A stretch of 64,000 bases of DNA from Bursaphelenchus xylophilus (GCA_904066235.2 CAJFCV020000005.1:10659501-10723500); one strand, 5' to 3'. Positions 11,005 to 22,958 are shown, counted from the first letter of the stretch. Made by a program: numbers and translations. The notes: generated by a model from the sequence alone, not told the origin.

Positions 11005-13213
11005 ATGCAGCACAAGAAGTTCGCCCTCCTCCTGGTGATACCGCTGCTCGCTCGGGCGTGCCTGCGAACCGGCGGAGGTGGGGGCGGCTCGACCGCACAG
11101 AACTGCCCCGCAATTGCTGGCGAAGTCCTTCTTGCGGGCGATTTCGAGTCGCAAAGCTCCTTCTACGGCGCTGTTTCTCCAGTCGGTGAGTATTTCAGCG
11201 ATGTACCAGTATTTTCATGAAGTCGGTAGACTTTTCGTGGCCGCATAGTGCAAAAACCAGAAAACGGTGAAATGCACGGTGCAAAGTTGGTTTTTCGGTG
11301 CAGTGCGCGACAAATGTCCATACACTTTATGAAAATGCATGCACCTGTCTTCTGACGTTGATTTCGAAAAGAAAATCCCATCTTCAACTTGCAGGTACCT
11401 GCGCGACTTGTGCGGCGGGCCAAGGCCGCTACTATCCCGACTCGGGAATTGCGACGCCCGAAGCCCAGGACGAGAAAGCGATTGGTGGCACGGGGAACGC
11501 GCCCACCAACTGCGCCAACCTTTGCGTGTGCAACGCGCAAGGCACCTGCTATGTGCGCAGCGATAACAACGTGAACGTGGCGCTCTACCCCTACTGTAAC
11601 GGTAGGTGATTGTAGTATATACAGGGTGACAAATAAAAAATGCAACTTTTTTTCATGGGTCCTGCCGCGAAAATGTTTAGGTGTAGCGAAATATTTTTTA
11701 TACCATTAAATTCTCCGTGTTTTTCTGTCCTAGTCTTTTGATTTTCATGCCCATATCGATTGATTATCATCTTTGTATTGAGTGTCAAACAGAGGGACCT
11801 CGATTTTAAACCTGTCTCGGGAAGAAAAAGGACAGTGTGAGATTGCTAAACTGCTCGGTGTAGGAAAATCTGCTATGCCAAAAGCCACCAAACGAATCCA
11901 CGAGCTTGGCCACGATGTTAAGTGTCCAGGAAATAGAAGAAAGCGCATCTTGAACACTTCTGGCAACTTTGAGATCATCAAAAAGCGAGTGAAGCAAAAT
12001 CTGATGGTGTCCATGAAAAAGATTGCCCGGCAGACCGTCATCAACACAACAGCTGGTCGATGAATGGCCAGTAATGCACCATAGCGCAAGCCTAACAAGC
12101 TCCAAAAGACCTAGCGCCTCACGGAACACTACAAGCAAGTACGGCTCAAAAAATGTCGAAAACTCAAGCGTCGCGCCGCAGCTCAGCGATGAGAGAAGGT
12201 CCTGTTCGCGGATGAGAAGTATTTCAACATCGAGCAGGCCTACAACCACCAGAATTGCAGGAGTTGGACTGTTGAGAGTCAAAAACCGTCCGCCATTTTT
12301 GAACCCAGTAAAAATCCGACCTCTCATGGCCTGGGGCAAAGTCTTGCGCCAGCGGCGTGATATCCTTGGTTTTCCTTGGTTTTCTTGGATAAAGGGGCCA
12401 GAACCAAACCGATAAGTCTACCAGCGACATTTTGTACACCATCGTGATTCCGTGGGCTCAGTAGCACTTTGGCGGTTCAAAACAGACACCGTAGCATGAT
12501 TCCCCCATCAGCTATAAAGCAAAAAAGACGCAAGGCCAGGAAAGGACCTGTTTTCCCGATTTTATGTGGTCTGCGAAATGGCCGTCTACTCGCTGGATCT
12601 GAATCCGGTGGACTATGTTTTTTGTTGAGTTAGAAGCCAGGACCTCTAGTTCACGCCAAAAAAGTTTGGAGCCGCTAATTGATTGCTGCGGTAAGAACGG
12701 AACCGATTTCCCCAAAAAAAGCTTCGGCGAATCGGCCAAAATTTAAAGTCACGTTTTGAGCTCTATCTCGGGGCCAAGAACAGCCACCTTAAAACTGGTC
12801 GAGCATACTATTAACAATGCTCTATGTTACTGATATCCACCGTTACTTTGGTTAAGTTTGGTGTTTTAGACAAAATATGGCCATAAATATGAGTTGCATT
12901 TTTTCTTTGTCACCCTGTATTATACATAGTAGTATATATTAAACATATACCTTGAAAGTCCACAAGAAGCCGGACGGTTCCTCATCAACTATTATAAATC
13001 GCAATTTCAGCGGGCGTTTGCCAAGTGTACGCGGTGATTGTGAACCAGAACCCGGGCGCGGGCCTGGTCCCCACCACCGGAGGGGCGGTGATCTCGGGCG
13101 ACAACCAGGTCGACGCCAACCTCGACCCACTTCCTGTCACGTCGGGCGCGTATCCGACCGTCACGTACGCCAGTTGTAACGGCTGCCCGAACGGCCCCAC
13201 AACGTGTGGATAG
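11005..13213 (+). CDS. Gene C: secreted cysteine-rich protein, 196 aa
   Basis: Exons 11005-11185, 11395-11601 and 13011-13213, all phase 1 junctions, stop TAG at 13211. The N-terminus (MQHKKFALLLVIPLLARAC) is a signal peptide. The mature part is Gly/Asn-rich with about 14 cysteines, including CATCAAG, CANLCVC and a C-terminal CNGCPNGPTTCG. I do not recognise the fold; it resembles secreted nematode cuticle or pharyngeal-type small proteins only in general character. The coding exons are GC-rich against AT-rich surroundings. Intron 2 is enlarged to 1.4 kb by a Tc1/mariner element. The next gene (D) converges on it and is also secreted and cysteine-rich. Confidence 0.82.
11215..11345. repeat. 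Short F2 element in intron 1 of gene C
   Basis: Inverted ends TTTCATGAAGTCGGTAGAC / CACTTTATGAAAATG enclose three or four GCAC-N-GTGC sites. Confidence 0.6.
11622..12917 (+). mobile_element. Tc1/mariner-type DNA transposon with decayed transposase
   Basis: Terminal inverted repeats start CAGGGTGACAAA and end TTTGTCACCCTG, and both continue into ATGCAAC / GTTGCAT. The element is flanked by TA on each side, the signature target duplication. Inside, a helix-turn-helix-like N-terminus (REEKGQCEIAKLLGVGKSAM, from about 11815) is followed, after frame changes near 12060 and a stop near 12190, by LFADEKYFNIEQAYNHQN (about 12208-12260), which matches the SDEK..F.VEQ..N.QN catalytic block of nematode mariner transposases. 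The reading frame is broken several times, so it is not autonomous. It lies in intron 2 of gene C, same strand. Confidence 0.88.
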
Positions 13214-13282
13214 TGTGTGAGGATTAGCGGCGAACCTTGAACAGAAGACCTCATATGAATAATAATATTTATAATAATAATT

Positions 13283-13288
13283 AATAAA
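13283..13288 (+). terminator. Polyadenylation signal AATAAA of gene C
   Basis: AATAAA 70 bases after the gene C stop, in AT-rich sequence; consistent with the 3' end of C. Confidence 0.6.
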
Positions 13289-13754
13289 GTCATTATTTGA
13301 ATCAAGAGCAGTCTGTCGGGAAAATAAGCGGCACTCTGGGGCATCAAAATATTATATAATAGTATCGCACGGCATACTTTTGGGACAGAGCCGATCTCCG
13401 CGACTTTTTCTATTTTTTCGGAATGCGCTTGCTTTCTCTCTTCATATCTCGCTAGCGGTGTGAGCTAGAAGGCTAAAATTTGACATGGGAGTGGAGTAAA
13501 AAGCCTGCTTTCAGAAAATATACATACTGTAAGGAAACACCGTCGTATAAACCTCGCAATGACAATTAGCAAACTGATATTTGGAAGTTATTGATAGACG
13601 TTTTTATTAACCAATTAATATTATTATAGCAATATTCTCACCATCACCAATATTATATATATACAATTCCTGTTTTCGTTGTTACATCGAGAGAGAAAGA
13701 CAGAAAAATCCACAGAAATGTGGATTCTGAGAAGTCAACGGTGTAGAAGCCAAC

Positions 13755-15291
13755 TTATCCCGCATTAGCTGTCGTGGTGCTCGCAAAAGTAGTGGAGGAG
13801 ACGTTCGCCACCACCGGCGGAATCACTGGCTGCACGTTGTTGTTGGTGCCGTTGTTGCAACGACCACAAGTGGCGGGACATTCCTTCTCCATGAACGCCT
13901 TCCACAGCGGCATCTCGCACTTGAACTTGTTCTCCGGACACTCCGACACACCGCTGGCGTTCACCCCGTCCTTGCAGCCGGGAATGCCGCCGTTGGAGTT
14001 CTGTTGCAGCTGGCTGCAACGGTTGCACGTCACGGGGCATTGCTGTGTCATCAGGTCGTAGTAGAGGGTGTTGTTGCAGAGGTTCGCGTTCGCTTGGCAG
14101 TCATTGGGGCGGCCCGAAATGGACTGGTCTTGACAGGCGCCGGTTGCACCACCATTTGTGCCGCCACGGTTGCCACGGCCGCCTCCGGCATTTCCGTTAA
14201 TTGGGGTGCTGCCGCAACATTCGCCGGTCGCCGGGTCCAGTGGATGAGTTTGGGGGCAAATCGTCATACCGTTGACCAGAATGCCCACTGAAAAAGGTGG
14301 TGAATATAACAGATTCCAATTGTCATCATGAATATCACTTGTCGAGAAAATAATGAGCATTCTGTCGCATCCAAAATCTCCGCCGAAAAAATGAATTGTG
14401 TTGCGAAAAAATCAAATTGCTTTTCAATTTAGCGATCGACGCAGCGACATTGTGCGTTATTTTTTCGACTGGTAGAAACAGAGAAACCCGCTTACTTTCA
14501 CAATACTTGGGCGCTGTTCCAGTGCCTTGCGCCGAGCCTCCGCCCACAGTATTGGTGAAGCAGCAGAGTCCCGTTGCGGCGTCGTAGTACTGCCCCGTGC
14601 CACAGACTGGCGTTCCGGTGCCGATGTTGAGCCCCACTAAAAATGGATTTATTATATACCGCATTAGATGCAAGGAAGCCAAAAAAATTTTCCAGTTGTG
14701 GCTTTAGCATTTTCATAAAGTGCATGGACATTTTTTCGCATTCGCACAGTGCATTTTGAACTTTTTCCCAAGCTTGTCGCCAATGCACAGTGCATTTTTA
14801 TTCTTATCTTTTTCGCACAGTGCAAACTTCAAAAAAAGCCGTCTGCACTGTGCAAATTCCTGGACCGACAAGCATGAAAATTGTTTCTGTCGCTGCAATA
14901 TTTTTAGCCGCACAGTGCGAAAAATCAATAAAAATCAAAATGCACGGTGCGAAAATGAGTGCTTTTTATGGACGTTGCGGACCGCGACAAATGTCCATGC
15001 AATTTATAAAAATGCTAATATTAGTCTGTCGGGAAAATAATGAGCAATCTGTCGCAACAAAAATCGCCTCGCTGCCGAGAAAATTTTTTTTTCACTTCAG
15101 CGACGAGATCGGCGCAGTGAGATTGTGCTCATTATTTTCCCGACAGACTGATACTAACATCTCAGATTGGGCTTAAATTGGCCATAGTGCCTTGAAAAAC
15201 TTCAGAACTTACCAACTGGGCATTGCGCCGAGGTGGCGGCTTGAACACTGCCCGCCAACCCGAGGATGACAATAAATCCCAAAAATCGCAT
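13755..15291 (-). CDS. Gene D: secreted protein with two ShKT domains, 250 aa
   Basis: Minus-strand exons 15291-15213, 14636-14496 and 14287-13755, all phase 1, stop TAA at 13757-13755. A signal peptide (MRFLGFIVILGLAGSVQA) is followed by two short CC modules with the shared pattern C..(Y/L)D(A/P)ATG.CC (residues about 35-50 and 84-98), a Gly/Asn-rich linker, two six-cysteine ShKT domains (C125-C164 and C178-C217, each ending C-P-x-T-C-x-R-C) and a Thr/Val-rich tail. ShKT domains in nematodes occur in secreted surface and enzyme-associated proteins. Nothing here shows ion-channel activity, and no enzyme domain is present. Introns contain F1 and F2 elements. Confidence 0.88.
14339..14474. repeat. 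Degenerate F1 element in intron 2 of gene D
   Basis: Begins TTGTCGAGAAAATAATGAGCA and ends GTTATTTTTTCGACTGG, with the F1a interior (GTCGCATCCAAAATC ... GCAGCGACATTGTGC). Ends are mutated. Confidence 0.65.
14705..15152. repeat. F2 element followed by F1a element, intron 1 of gene D
   Basis: F2: 14705-15015, ends TTTTCATAAAGTGCATGGAC / GTCCATGCAATTTATAAAA with many GCAC-N-GTGC sites. F1a: 15022-15152, ends TTAGTCTGTCGGG / CCCGACAGACTGATA. Confidence 0.8.
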
Positions 15292-15383
15292 GATTTTCAA
15301 ACAAAACCAAAAGCTTAAGATCCCAAACAAAATACGGTAGAGAGCCGAAAAGCGGATGGATGAAATGCTGGACAGTGCCCACG

Positions 15384-15391
15384 TTTATAAA
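15384..15391 (-). promoter_or_regulatory. TATA box of gene D
   Basis: TTTATAAA sits about 95 bases before the gene D start codon, after a GC-rich block, as expected for a highly expressed secreted-protein gene. The motif is palindromic, so direction comes from context. Confidence 0.45.
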
Positions 15392-15829
15392 CCCCCCTCT
15401 TCCCGTGGCTGTTGTCCATCGGCAGCTCCGCAAACAGGCGCGCTTCGACTGATTTCCCGATAATTTTTGTGGATTTAACGGATAAAAAAGGCGACGGAGG
15501 GGTTTTTGCGGCCCTTTGTCTGCGAGATCAGAGCCCAACGAGCGCGCTGCGGTATTGTCTGGACATAATACGTCCGCAAAAAAGGACAATGAGTGAGGGC
15601 CGAGGAAGTCCGGGGATTTGCACTATATATGAGCGGGAAAAATTGTAGTTTTGGGACGGAACGCGTTGGAAATCGCCTTGATATTAGTCTAGTCGACAAA
15701 GAATTGTTATCTTTCCGCCGCACGTGGTCCAAACTCGAATTTGTCACCGCGGAGACAGTTGGAGGGCATGGCCGAAAAGTCAGCAAAAACGGCAGATCGC
15801 CAGCGATAAAAATCAGCTTTGCACAGCGC

Positions 15830-16061
15830 ACGTCAAACTGAGGAGTCCGGTGACCGGAATAGACTCTTCGTTATCGGTTTTTTACATTTCGTCTTGATTT
15901 CCAGAGAAAGAGAGAAAAAAGACACGCAAAAGCGTACTCTCTCGCCCCAAAAATTCCCCATTTCTTCCCCGACACAACGTTTTTTCGCATCTTTTTTTGG
16001 CAAATTGCCAATCCGTTCACCGGACTGTTTTAAAACTAATTAGCTTATCTCAGTTTGACGT
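15830..16061. mobile_element. F5 foldback element
   Basis: Ends ACGTCAAACTGAG / CTCAGTTTGACGT. The interior includes GAGAAAGAGAGAAAA and GCACGCAAAAGCGTACTCTC-like phrases and a TTGGCAAATTGCCAA palindrome. A second, reversed copy lies at 28512-28734. Confidence 0.75.
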
Positions 16062-16650
16062 GCAGCGTCCAATATAGTTTTTTGTTGGTTCGCACTGTGA
16101 AAATAACCAAATTCCAAAACTTTCGGGCATTTCTTCTTGTCACGCGCTTTTTCTGCGATGCATCCCAAAAGCTCTTGATGGCGAAAACAAAAGTTTTCTT
16201 TGCATTGTGAAATTTCTGTCTTTGCACCGTGCAATAGGATTTATTGGCCTCTCGCTTGCACCTGACTGTTTTCGCACGAGTCAAACACCAAAAAATAAGA
16301 TCAGCGACTTTTTGGAAGGGCTATTGGCATTTTCACAAAGTGCCTAGGCATTCGTAACGGTCCCTACCGTGCACAAAAATCCTCGATTTTTTTGCACCGT
16401 GCACTCACCTTTTTTTTGTTTTTGCACTGTGCATTTGAGATATCGCTGCGACTTATTGTTAGACTTTTCTCAACCGCACGGCTGCGGTCTTGCCCAAAAA
16501 TGTGCACAGTGCAATCGGCTTTTTTGAATTTTACACGGTGCGCAAAGCAAAAACCCACAGTGCGTTGGGGACAAAAATTCAAGATGCACTGTGCGAAAGC
16601 GAAAATATGTCCAGGCACTTTGTGATGAAAATGCTTATAACTGTTGCTTT
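16062..16650. repeat. F2 elements upstream of gene D
   Basis: Two adjoining units with GCAC-N-GTGC sites. The second (16330-16635) has matching ends CATTTTCACAAAGTGCCTAGG / CCAGGCACTTTGTGATG. No gene. Confidence 0.7.
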
Positions 16651-16770
16651 TTGTTGGAACCAAATTCCGAAACTTTCGGCGATTTCTCCTCGTCACGCGC
16701 CAAAATCTCTTGATCCCGCTCATTTTTTTGGGTTCCATTAGGGTAATCTTCTTTTTTGGCCAGTCTGATA

Positions 16771-16922
16771 TATCAGTCTGTCGGGAAAATAATGAGCAAA
16801 GTGTCGCTGCGCCGATCGGGTCGCTAAAGTGAAAAGCAGTTTGATTTTCCCTCGACACAATGCATTTTTCGATGCAATTTTCGACGCGACCGAGGGCTTT
16901 TTATTTTCCCGACAGACTGCTA
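16771..16922. mobile_element. F1a element
   Basis: Ends TATCAGTCTGTCGGG / CCCGACAGACTGCTATA, F1a interior in reversed arrangement. Confidence 0.8.
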
Positions 16923-17138
16923 TATGGATATCAAAATCAGAGTGCAATGAAATTTCACAGACGTATTGTCTTTTAGCCGCGTTTCGCAGAACTTACAAAG
17001 AACTTATCCCAAGTGCAACGCCCGGATTTACACAACCGCCGCGCCGGGCGCGTATCACGGAAAAGATCTACGTTTTCATGACTTCAATACGATTAATATT
17101 ATTATTATTATTATTAAAACAACTAAATTTGCATATAA

Positions 17139-18612
17139 CTATGAACAGTAGCGGCATGTCTTGGTGCAATATTGACGTAGTATTCCGGCGTACGACGACG
17201 TGTGGCAAAGTGGCTGAAGGCGCGCGCAATTCGAGCCCAAGTCGCGACCTGCAACAATAAATTTTAAGCTTCACAAAAACGATACTGCTACAACATATAC
17301 ATTAAAGCGATGAGAAAATAAAGCGCTAGATGACTTACAATGTCTGGAATGTAGCTTGGGAAGGCGCGGACGTAGAGAGCATTTATTACACGTTCGCTTG
17401 CAATGTTTCTCCATCATCACTTCGTAGACGGCGTTCAGACAGAGATGGACCATTGCGCGACACGACGTGCTTGTATCACCACCTGAAAATGATTTCACGA
17501 CAGGGAAAAAGTAGCAGCTTTGCGAGAAAATTAAACATGATGTCATCACACGGAAGGTACTCCAAGTGCGATGCTCAGATTTTGATGAAACTTGGGACGA
17601 ATTTAGAATAGATTTCTCTGAAAAGTACCTCTATGGGGTATAGAGTTACAGGTCGAGAGATATATCCAAAAATCGCAACTTTTTCCCACATATTATACCT
17701 CTATCCGCATCTACGCAAAATTCTAAGACCAACGGTACCATTTGCTAAGCTCTCCGACCGACCGGTCGAAAGTTACGGTCGATTTTCCACATTTTTCGGA
17801 AATTTCCAGATTTCACCATCAAGATGACGGAATTTCTGGGTTTTGACAACGGATTCTGAATCAGCATGCCTGACATGCCCTAGGACCATGTATTGCGTTA
17901 TTGTGTCTTATTTCGAAAAAACCGCCCATTGCCTTTTTTCTAATGCAAAAAATTTTTTTTGGATATCGTGGCTGAGCGTCGAGAAATCGACGACGACTTT
18001 CCGCGGAATTTCTTGAAACACCCTGTACTTTCCTTGTAGGATACATGCAAGACTGCTGATAGAAAATTTCTGACCGCTCTCCGCGTTTTGGGAACCCTCT
18101 CGCTAGCAAAGATCATTGAATATCTCGGCTGCGTCTGCAAAGGGCTTGCCGAAAGTTTCAGTAATCGATATGAAGCTCATGCCTGTCGTGTGTGCAAAAT
18201 TAAAGGAAAATCTGAGCGTCGCACTTGTACTACTTACTCGTCAGTCTAAAAGAAGGCGTAGCCCAACTTACAAGTAATCAGCGGCCTTGTGGAGACCGTT
18301 GTGGTCGCTATTAGCCCACTAATCGAATACTCCAGTGAACTACGGATGCTGGTCGCTTCCGTGGCCACAATATTGGGCAGAGTCACGTTGAACGGGTCGT
18401 CACAACACTCTCCATTTATACATTGCATCTTCATGGGGCATGCCGAGTCGAAACAGGGCCCAATACAGTTGTTCTTGTTGATGTTGTGCGTTAACAAAAG
18501 AAATGGAAGAACCTGCAGGATGTTTGCGGTTTTTTCGAAGGTTTTTAAGATTTGTTTTGGAAAAATAAATATAATAAAAGAAAAAAGGTCACTTATTTTT
18601 TACCTGTAACAT
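17139..18612 (-). CDS. Gene E: secreted protein with two C-terminal ShKT domains, 167 aa
   Basis: Minus-strand exons 18612-18604 (only M-L-Q), 18512-18272, 17482-17339 and 17248-17139; junction phases 0, 1, 1; stop TAG at 17141-17139. A short signal peptide (MLQVLPFLLLTHN) is followed by a C-rich module (CIGPC, CPMKMQC, GECC), a Thr/Ser-rich spacer, then two ShKT domains (C84-C118 ending CKRTCNKC, and C132-C166 ending CTKTCRYC). Each ShKT is encoded by its own exon with phase 1 borders, which favours exon duplication. Secretion is likely; function is not known. Intron 2 holds an F4 palindrome. Confidence 0.8.
17556..18235. repeat. F4 foldback element in intron 2 of gene E
   Basis: Ends AAGTGCGATGCTCAGATTTT / AAATCTGAGCGTCGCACTTG. 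The interior is diverged; it includes AAACACCCTGTACTTTC and CTCGGCTGCGTCTGCAAAG. Confidence 0.65.
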
Positions 18613-18741
18613 TGAGGCATTGATGCCCGGTGATGGAGAGCAGGTAGACGGGAAGTCTGAAAGTGACTGTAATAGATGTTATATATCTAATGTAGGAAAC
18701 AGAATAACACGAAACGTAAAACATGTAAAGCCGTACAGAGA

Positions 18742-19379
18742 TATCGGTCTGTCGGGAAAATAATGAGCACTCTGTCGCATCGAAAATCGCAATGAGAAAA
18801 TGAATTGTATCGCGGGAAAATCATGTTTTTTACTTTAGCAACGCGATTGGTGCAGCGACATTGTGCTCATTATTTTCCCGACAGACTAATGCAAAGAAGA
18901 GTCTAGCAGTAAGTGGGTCGGGAAGTCTTGACATGGCTTCGCGGTGCCTCTCGCACGGTGCAAAGGCAGGTCGGGACTTCTTGGTCTGTCTAGTACTCAA
19001 AGCAAAAATTTTACAATTAAAGTTTCCCTAAAAAGTAAAGAAAATAAAGATGATCAAATATGCAAATGCACAGAGCAAAATGAAAAACTTTTCTATGCAC
19101 TTTATGAAAATAAATATTAGGGTGAACCAAAAATTCCGATTTATAATGGCATGTCGGAAAAATTATACAGATTTATCCTGTCATGTCGGAAACGACATTT
19201 CAAGATATGTTTTAAAGTATATTACTATCAGTCTGTCGGGAAAATAATGATCACATTGTCGCTGGTCACTTCACTGAGCCAAAAATCAAAAGATTTTCCC
19301 TCAACACAATTCATTCTCCAGCCGGAGATGCGATTTTCGATGCGACAGAGTGCTCATTATTTTCCCGACAAACTCATAG
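18742..19379. repeat. Two F1a elements upstream of gene E
   Basis: Elements at 18742-18890 and 19226-19379 with ends CTGTCGGGAAAATAATG and the reverse complement. The DNA between them has no gene. Confidence 0.8.
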
Positions 19380-19763
19380 AATCTGATAAATTTCAACACC
19401 CAAGACTAACAAGGTTGGGAACTGGGACAAACACAAACAAACACAATAAAAATGGGCTTTGTGTGCGTTGATGGGTAAAAATGATGACCGTTCCCGCGAG
19501 ACAACTCCCCTCTCTCTCTCGACCCGATCCTCCTCTTCTCGCGTCTCCAATTTCCTTCCGGGCCAGGTAAAAATAAAAGGAAAACGATGGAAAAAAGAAG
19601 TTTTTTGGGTTTTCCCGCTGCGCTTTTAACACAACCCGCCTACCGCGCATCTGCAGAGATCCCCTCCCTGTTTCTTGGGGACTCAATTACCCGTGGGGGA
19701 TCAATGGATAGAGGAGAGAATGTAGGCTTAGGAAGCGGGGTTGATAACAGGCTGATGGTACTG

Positions 19764-20406
19764 CAGTGGCCAAACTGGTCCAGTGGCAAAACACGTGCCA
19801 TTTTGCATCCGGGAAGTATCAAAAATGTGGAAAAATACCTCCCTCTCCAAGTGAAAAAACCCCGATTTCAAAAACGCTTTTTGTCAGAGAAAAGGCACGC
19901 TTTTCAAAATGGAGTTTTTTGTGTTGGAGAGGGAGGCATTTTGCCGCATTTTTTGATACTTCCCGGATGCAAAATGGTATTTTTTTGCCAGCTGCTGGTA
20001 CTACAGTGGCGGACCGGATCCAGTGGCAGAAAGCGTGAAATTTTGCATCCGGGAAGCATCAAAAATGTGGCAAAATGCTTCCCTCTCCAAGTGAAAAAAA
20101 TGCGGGTTATATTGGCAGTTTTAACTTTACTTATATCGAAGGCTTGGCTAAAGGAAAAATGGGATTTTATAAGCAATAGTTACAGTGGCGGACCTGATCC
20201 AGTGGCAAAAACGTGCCATTTTGCATCCAGGAAGCATCAAAAATGTGGCAAAATGCTTAAAAGCCCGCCCGCTCTTTTCGCGAAGGAAAGGGCGCGCTCT
20301 TCAAAACGAAGTTTTTTCACTTAGAGAGGGAGACATTTTGCCACATTTTTCGATACTTCCCGGATCAAAATGGCGCATTTTTGTCACTGGAGAAGGTCCA
20401 TCACTG
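19764..20406. repeat. Three adjacent F3 elements
   Basis: One full foldback at about 19764-20001, a single arm from 20004 to about 20099, and a full foldback at 20183-20406. Ends are CAGTGGCGGACCTGATCC-like. The arms carry TTTTGCATCCGGGAAG and CCCTCTCCAAGTGAAAAAA. Confidence 0.85.
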
Positions 20407-20409
20407 TAG

Positions 20410-20805
20410 TCGTTCCAAAAAGTGCGTAGATTTTCTTCGCCTTTTTTCCGCACAGTTCAAGTTGTCTGTTTCCCACGCGATCCTTTTCGTCACATTTTGC
20501 ACTGCAGTGCACTGTCCAATTTCATTCCGTGCGCCCAAAAAATACAAAATTCGCGCCGTCTGCGTTGAGAAAAGCTTGTGTCGTAGCGATGGAAAAGATC
20601 AAATGCGCGCCGCAAAAAGGGTTTTGTTTGCACGATGCGGCCCACGACAAAAAAAATCTACGCGCTTTCTGGAACAACTAGTACTTTCATAAAGTGCATG
20701 GACAGTTTTTCCCTTCCGCAAGCGCATTTTGAGCTTTTTTCCACGCTTGTCGCCAACGCACAGTGCAGTTTTATTCTTATCTTTTTCGCACCGTGCAAAC
20801 CTCAT
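20410..20805. repeat. F2 elements
   Basis: A unit with ends GTCGTTCCAAAAAGTGCGTAG / CTACGCGCTTTCTGGAACAAC (20410-20680), then a second fragment with TTTCATAAAGTGCATGGAC and GCACAGTGCAG sites. Confidence 0.7.
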
Positions 20806-20806
20806 A

Positions 20807-21062
20807 CAGTGGGGGACCTGATCCAGTGGCAAAAAAAGTATCATTTTGCATCCGGGAAGTATCAAAAAATGTAGCAAAATACCTCCCTCTCAAAGTGAAA
20901 AAACTCCGATTTCAAAAGCGCGCCCGCTCTTTTTGTGAGGAAAGAGGGCGCGCCCTTTAAAAAGGTTTTTTTCGCTTGGAGAGGGAAGCCTTTTGCCACA
21001 TTGCTGACGCTTCCCGGATGGAAAATGGTACGTTTTTTGCCACTGGATCAGGTCCGTCACTG
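20807..21062. mobile_element. F3 foldback element
   Basis: Ends CAGTGGGGGACCTGATCC / GGATCAGGTCCGTCACTG, arms about 100 bases. Confidence 0.85.
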
Positions 21063-21648
21063 TGTAAAGTCGTGTGCACCGTGCAGATGCCTGAAGCGAC
21101 ATAATTGAAACTCGCTCATGTCGCGGCGATATTTCGATTCAAGAACCAGAGAAAAAAATGGAATTCACGATGCAAAATGGAGGTTTTTGTGCACTAAATG
21201 TCCATGCACTTTATAAAAATCCTAAAAAATTTGAAGCATGTTGCACTGTCAACAATGTCTCCAAAATTTTAGGCACTGTCCAAGCTCGTATTTTACCCAC
21301 AAAACACAACACAAACCATGCGCAATCGGAACACCCGGATCATCGATTCCCTTTCGACGGGATTACCAAAAAACCAACAGGTTTTTCGTCGGCTTAATCT
21401 TGCTCATTCGGAACATTTCCCGCGGTGATTACCTTTGCGTTCGAAGATGCGAATTCAAGTCGAATAACAAGGATTGTTTTGACAAGAATGGTGGAACGTA
21501 GATATCGAAAACAACTGTGAAATTTGTAACGAAAAAAGATGGCAAAAGTTATAACAGAAAAAATAGTCATACTGAAAGAACGCCAAGTCTCCGCCGAGCC
21601 TTCGCCGAAGCATCCAACGGCTTTGTTAGACCTTGTAGGCACCTCCTA

Positions 21649-21906
21649 CAGTGACGGAAATGATCCAGTGGCAAAAAACGTAGAATTTTGCATCCAGGAA
21701 GCATCAAAAATGTGGCAAAATGCTTCCCTCTCCAAGTGAAAACACTTCGTTTTGAAGGGCCCTTTCCCTTACAAAAAAGCAAAGCATCGGGCACGCTTTT
21801 GAAATCGGAGTTTTTTCACTTCGAGATGTTAGCATTTTGCCACATTTTTGATACTTCCAGGATGCAAAATGGTACGTTTTTTGCCACTGGATCATATCCC
21901 TCATTG
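21649..21906. mobile_element. F3 foldback element
   Basis: Ends CAGTGACGGAAATGATCC / GGATCATATCCCTCATTG, TA on both sides. The flanks share CCTCCGCCGAGCCTTCGCC-like phrases in inverted order (21590-21640 and 21960-22025), another possible flank inversion. Confidence 0.8.
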
Positions 21907-22958
21907 TATTGTGTGGGTGTCGGGGAGGTGGATACCCAAAAACAAGGTTGCAGGAAGTACCTACGAGGCCTGGCGGAGCCGTTGGATGGTCGGCGAACAC
22001 TCGGCGAAGGCTCGGCGGAGACTTGGCAAAAACTTGCAATAAAAACGTTTTTTTCTAATTTCGGCTATTTCTAACGTTTTTTACAAAGAAAACTAACGTC
22101 ATTGTAACATAATAACTCATTCAAACCTTTGTTTGGGTCTCCGTCTGTCATACGCCTTGGCTTGATCGGTTTTGTGTTGCCCTAGAAATGTTGGGACGCA
22201 AAAAAAAAGTAATTTTTGACCCTTGTAAATATCAGTCTGTCGGGAAAATAGTGGGAAATTGTCGAGCCTTGGAAACCACCCATCATCAGCTTGCAGCCAC
22301 GCTTACTTCTCTCTCTGTTTTGTGACAAAAAAACCCTTGTATCTTCCAGCTTGTGTCATCTGTTGGCGCTAAGCCCCAAATTTGCATAAGTTCGCCAATC
22401 CACTACAAAAGACACAGATCTCATCATTTTATAATCACTTTTTCCTTCCGTGTGTCCAATAAAGACTCCTTCTCTTGGTCTTCTCGTCTTCCTCAACCGG
22501 TCGATCCTCAACTCCAGTTCCTCTCCTGGCCTGCCAGTTTTATCATCTCTGTGTCCTGTTGAATCCCGTGCAGAGGTCCCATATTATAAACTCCAAAACG
22601 ATGAGCCAAAACACGTCAGATTGCTTATTAATGGAACGCTTTTTTCGATATGCCCTCGGAGACATCGGATGTCCTCAATTCGTCCCGAGATCCACATCCT
22701 TGTTACGGTCGTCCCGACTACAGGCCTTCGACGGTTCTCCGACCCTCCCGTTTCATCAGTACGAATGCAGCGGGAGCATAAACACGAAGAAAAAAAAGCT
22801 TTCAGAGGGAAGAACTTGTTGTTAAGGCATTTGCAAGAATTAGTTTCCGAGCTCAGGAGCTCTCGACGCGTGGGATAATGAGACAAGCGGGGTGGGGGGT
22901 TTTGTTTACCGTGAAAGTCACCGTTCATTGTGATGACTCTTATGGGAATGACTTAATA
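21907..22958. other. Gene-poor stretch, unassigned
   Basis: A lone F1 end lies at 22229-22252. The DNA from 22320 to 22900 is less AT-rich and has open frames on both strands, but no convincing start, splice sites or domain. I cannot assign it; a solo LTR is possible. Confidence 0.4.

Noticed and set aside
13765..14291. Other-frame open frames opposite or within gene D
   Set aside because: Shadows of the GC-rich ShKT exon; the chosen frame alone gives a signal peptide and paired cysteine patterns.
19587..20324. 245-codon open frame with repeated HPGSIKNV
   Set aside because: Translation of consecutive F3 arms; the same peptide appears at every F3 copy.
22450..22928. Overlapping open frames on both strands
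   Set aside because: No start context, splice sites or recognisable domain; probably chance in a less AT-rich segment.
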